In this document: positions 22,982-24,085 of the stretch, in pieces
Layout of the letters: each line of letters starts with the position of its first letter
How positions within the stretch are numbered: the stretch's first letter is position 1
From: CAZUVM01 sp964623885
GTDB lineage: Bacteria > Verrucomicrobiota > Verrucomicrobiia > Limisphaerales > UBA8199
DNA: 24,085 nt
Reading direction: 5' to 3'
Assembly: GCA_964623885.1 (NCBI GenBank)
Contig: CAZUVM010000166.1
Location: forward strand, 1 to 24,085
Position numbers and translations under genes: made by a program
The notes under the pieces: model-generated
Told to the model about the DNA's origin: nothing
The model's input: only the letters and a program-made list of their open reading frames with translations
Database searches by the model: none

Positions 22982-24085
22982 ATGAAACAACTGCACGCCG
23001 CCATAGTTTTGGTTTTTCTTTTGATGGTTCGGTCGGCCGCGTTGGGAGCGGCGGGGGATGAGCATTGGGATTACCAGTTCGGCTGGCCCGGTACGGGAGG
23101 GAATGATGGCGCGCTGGCGGTGCACAACGGGTTGCTCTACGCCAGCGGCAGCGGCACCAGCACCACCAACGTCGCCATTCAGGTCTGGGACGGAGTGCAG
23201 TGGACGGCGGTAGCGCAGGTCTACGGCACGCCCGGGACGCTGCTCTATAGCATGGCTTTTCTCGGGGACACCTTGTTCGCGGTCGGCAGCTTTACCAATG
23301 TGAACGGGCTAGCCATCACCAACTTTGCCCAATGGGACGGAACCAACTGGAGCCGCGTGAACTTCAACGGCCTGGTCACCAGCCTGGCGGTGAATGGGAA
23401 CAACTTGTATGTGGGCGGCGCGTTCACCAACGCCGCCGCGGGCGGCACCACGGCCACCAATATTGCTTACTGGGATGGCAACGCCTGGAACGCGCTCGGA
23501 AGCGGTGTTGGCGCGTACAGCGGCGTGTCCTTTGGCGTGAACGCGATTGCGTTTCAAAATGGGCTGATTTACGCCGGTGGTCTGTTCACGAATTGTGGTC
23601 CGCTGGCGATTACGAACATTGCGGTTTGGAATGGCTCGACCTGGGCGGGAGTAGGCAGCGGCGTAAATGGAAATGTCTTCGCCATTACGTTCAACAGCGG
23701 CAATCTCTATGCCGCCGGGCTTTTCACACAGGCCGGCGGGAACCCCGCAAATTATGTCGCGCAGTGGGATGGGGCTAACTGGTCGGCGATGGGCGCGGGT
23801 CTGACGGGCGCGGGCGCCACGCGGTTGGCGGCCTTCAATGGCCAGGTTTACGTGGGTGGGACATTCACGGCCGGCGGTGGAGTGCAGGCCACGAACCTGG
23901 CGGTTTGGAACGGCGCATCGTGGGCGGCTGTCGGTGCCGGTGTCAGCGCCGCGGTTTCGCGTTTGTTGCCCAGCGGCGGGAATCTGTACTGCGGCGGGAA
24001 TTTTCTCCTTGCCGGCGGCATCCTGGCCAACGGCATCGCGGCCTGGGACGGCGCCAATTGGCACAACCTGGGAACGCCCGGCCGG
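22982..24085 (+). CDS. Secreted beta-propeller-like repeat protein, 3' partial
   Basis: From the ATG at 22982 the frame stays open for 368 codons to the window edge, so the protein is incomplete. A signal peptide is clear (AAIVLVFLLMVRSAALGA, cleavage near residues 23-25). The mature part is built of repeats of about 45-55 residues with the pattern (L/V)YVGGxFTxAGG...ATN(I/L)AxWDGxxWxxxGxGV, seen at least six times, for example NLYVGGAFTN, LIYAGGLFTN, NLYAAGLFTQ and QVYVGGTFTA. This resembles the bladed repeats of cell-polarity-marker (Rax2-like) and other exported propellers common in Verrucomicrobia. A surface or extracellular role is likely; the ligand is unknown. Any C-terminal sorting domain lies outside the window. 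Some short frames inside it are shadows. Confidence 0.85.
   Translation, partial: MKQLHAAIVLVFLLMVRSAALGAAGDEHWDYQFGWPGTGGNDGALAVHNGLLYASGSGTSTTNVAIQVWDGVQWTAVAQVYGTPGTLLYSMAFLGDTLFAVGSFTNVNGLAITNFAQWDGTNWSRVNFNGLVTSLAVNGNNLYVGGAFTNAAAGGTTATNIAYWDGNAWNALGSGVGAYSGVSFGVNAIAFQNGLIYAGGLFTNCGPLAITNIAVWNGSTWAGVGSGVNGNVFAITFNSGNLYAAGLFTQAGGNPANYVAQWDGANWSAMGAGLTGAGATRLAAFNGQVYVGGTFTAGGGVQATNLAVWNGASWAAVGAGVSAAVSRLLPSGGNLYCGGNFLLAGGILANGIAAWDGANWHNLGTPGR

Overview
The window looks like a chromosomal segment of a soil or freshwater-type Verrucomicrobiota, probably near the Pedosphaerales/Limisphaerales. This is inferred from gene content, not from a marker gene. The pointers are an ECF sigma factor of the type common in Planctomycetes and Verrucomicrobia, a WD40 protein with a sugar-binding-like C-terminus, a Tat-exported Gfo/Idh/MocA oxidoreductase, an ECF sigma/membrane protein/large hypothetical operon, several large secreted repeat proteins, GC-rich coding DNA and long, decayed intergenic stretches.

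Layout. 1-1535 is the 3' part of a WD40 beta-propeller gene. 1924-2736 is a secreted protein of unknown function and 2935-3504 an orphan ECF sigma factor. 3505-4935 is mostly non-coding: it holds a frameshifted sigma-like gene relic on the minus strand and a pyrimidine-rich, repeat-laden stretch. 4936-7770 is a complete lutABC lactate oxidation operon, followed on the same strand by an exported GH29 alpha-L-fucosidase (7815-9551) and by korA-korB for a two-subunit 2-oxoacid:ferredoxin oxidoreductase (9753-12469). A tRNA-Pro(TGG) lies at 12543-12620. 12621-13742 is a gene-poor stretch ending in the truncated N-terminus of a secreted protein. 13768-16936 is a minus-strand block: a small membrane protein and a three-gene operon (ECF sigma factor, single-pass membrane protein, 578-aa membrane-anchored protein). 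16968-17044 is a REP/MITE-like inverted repeat. 17124-19502 encodes an exported fusion of a serine beta-lactamase-like hydrolase and a NamZ-type (DUF1343) muramidase. The rest holds a small hypothetical gene, a decayed stretch with a good intrinsic terminator, a Tat-exported oxidoreductase (minus), a relic related to the 1924-2736 gene, a small membrane protein (minus) and the 5' part of a secreted repeat protein that runs off the window end.

How the genes may work together. The central block is metabolically coherent. Alpha-L-fucosidase releases fucose, known deoxysugar catabolic routes yield L-lactate, LutABC oxidises lactate to pyruvate, and KorAB handles a 2-oxoacid with ferredoxin. The link is an inference from gene order. 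The muramidase/hydrolase fusion fits recovery of peptidoglycan fragments. The clearest novelty candidates are that fusion, the fucosidase-lactate-KorAB neighbourhood, the ECF operon with its 578-aa protein, the dispersed inverted repeats and the set of gene relics. No CRISPR array, rRNA, prophage or intact insertion sequence was seen.
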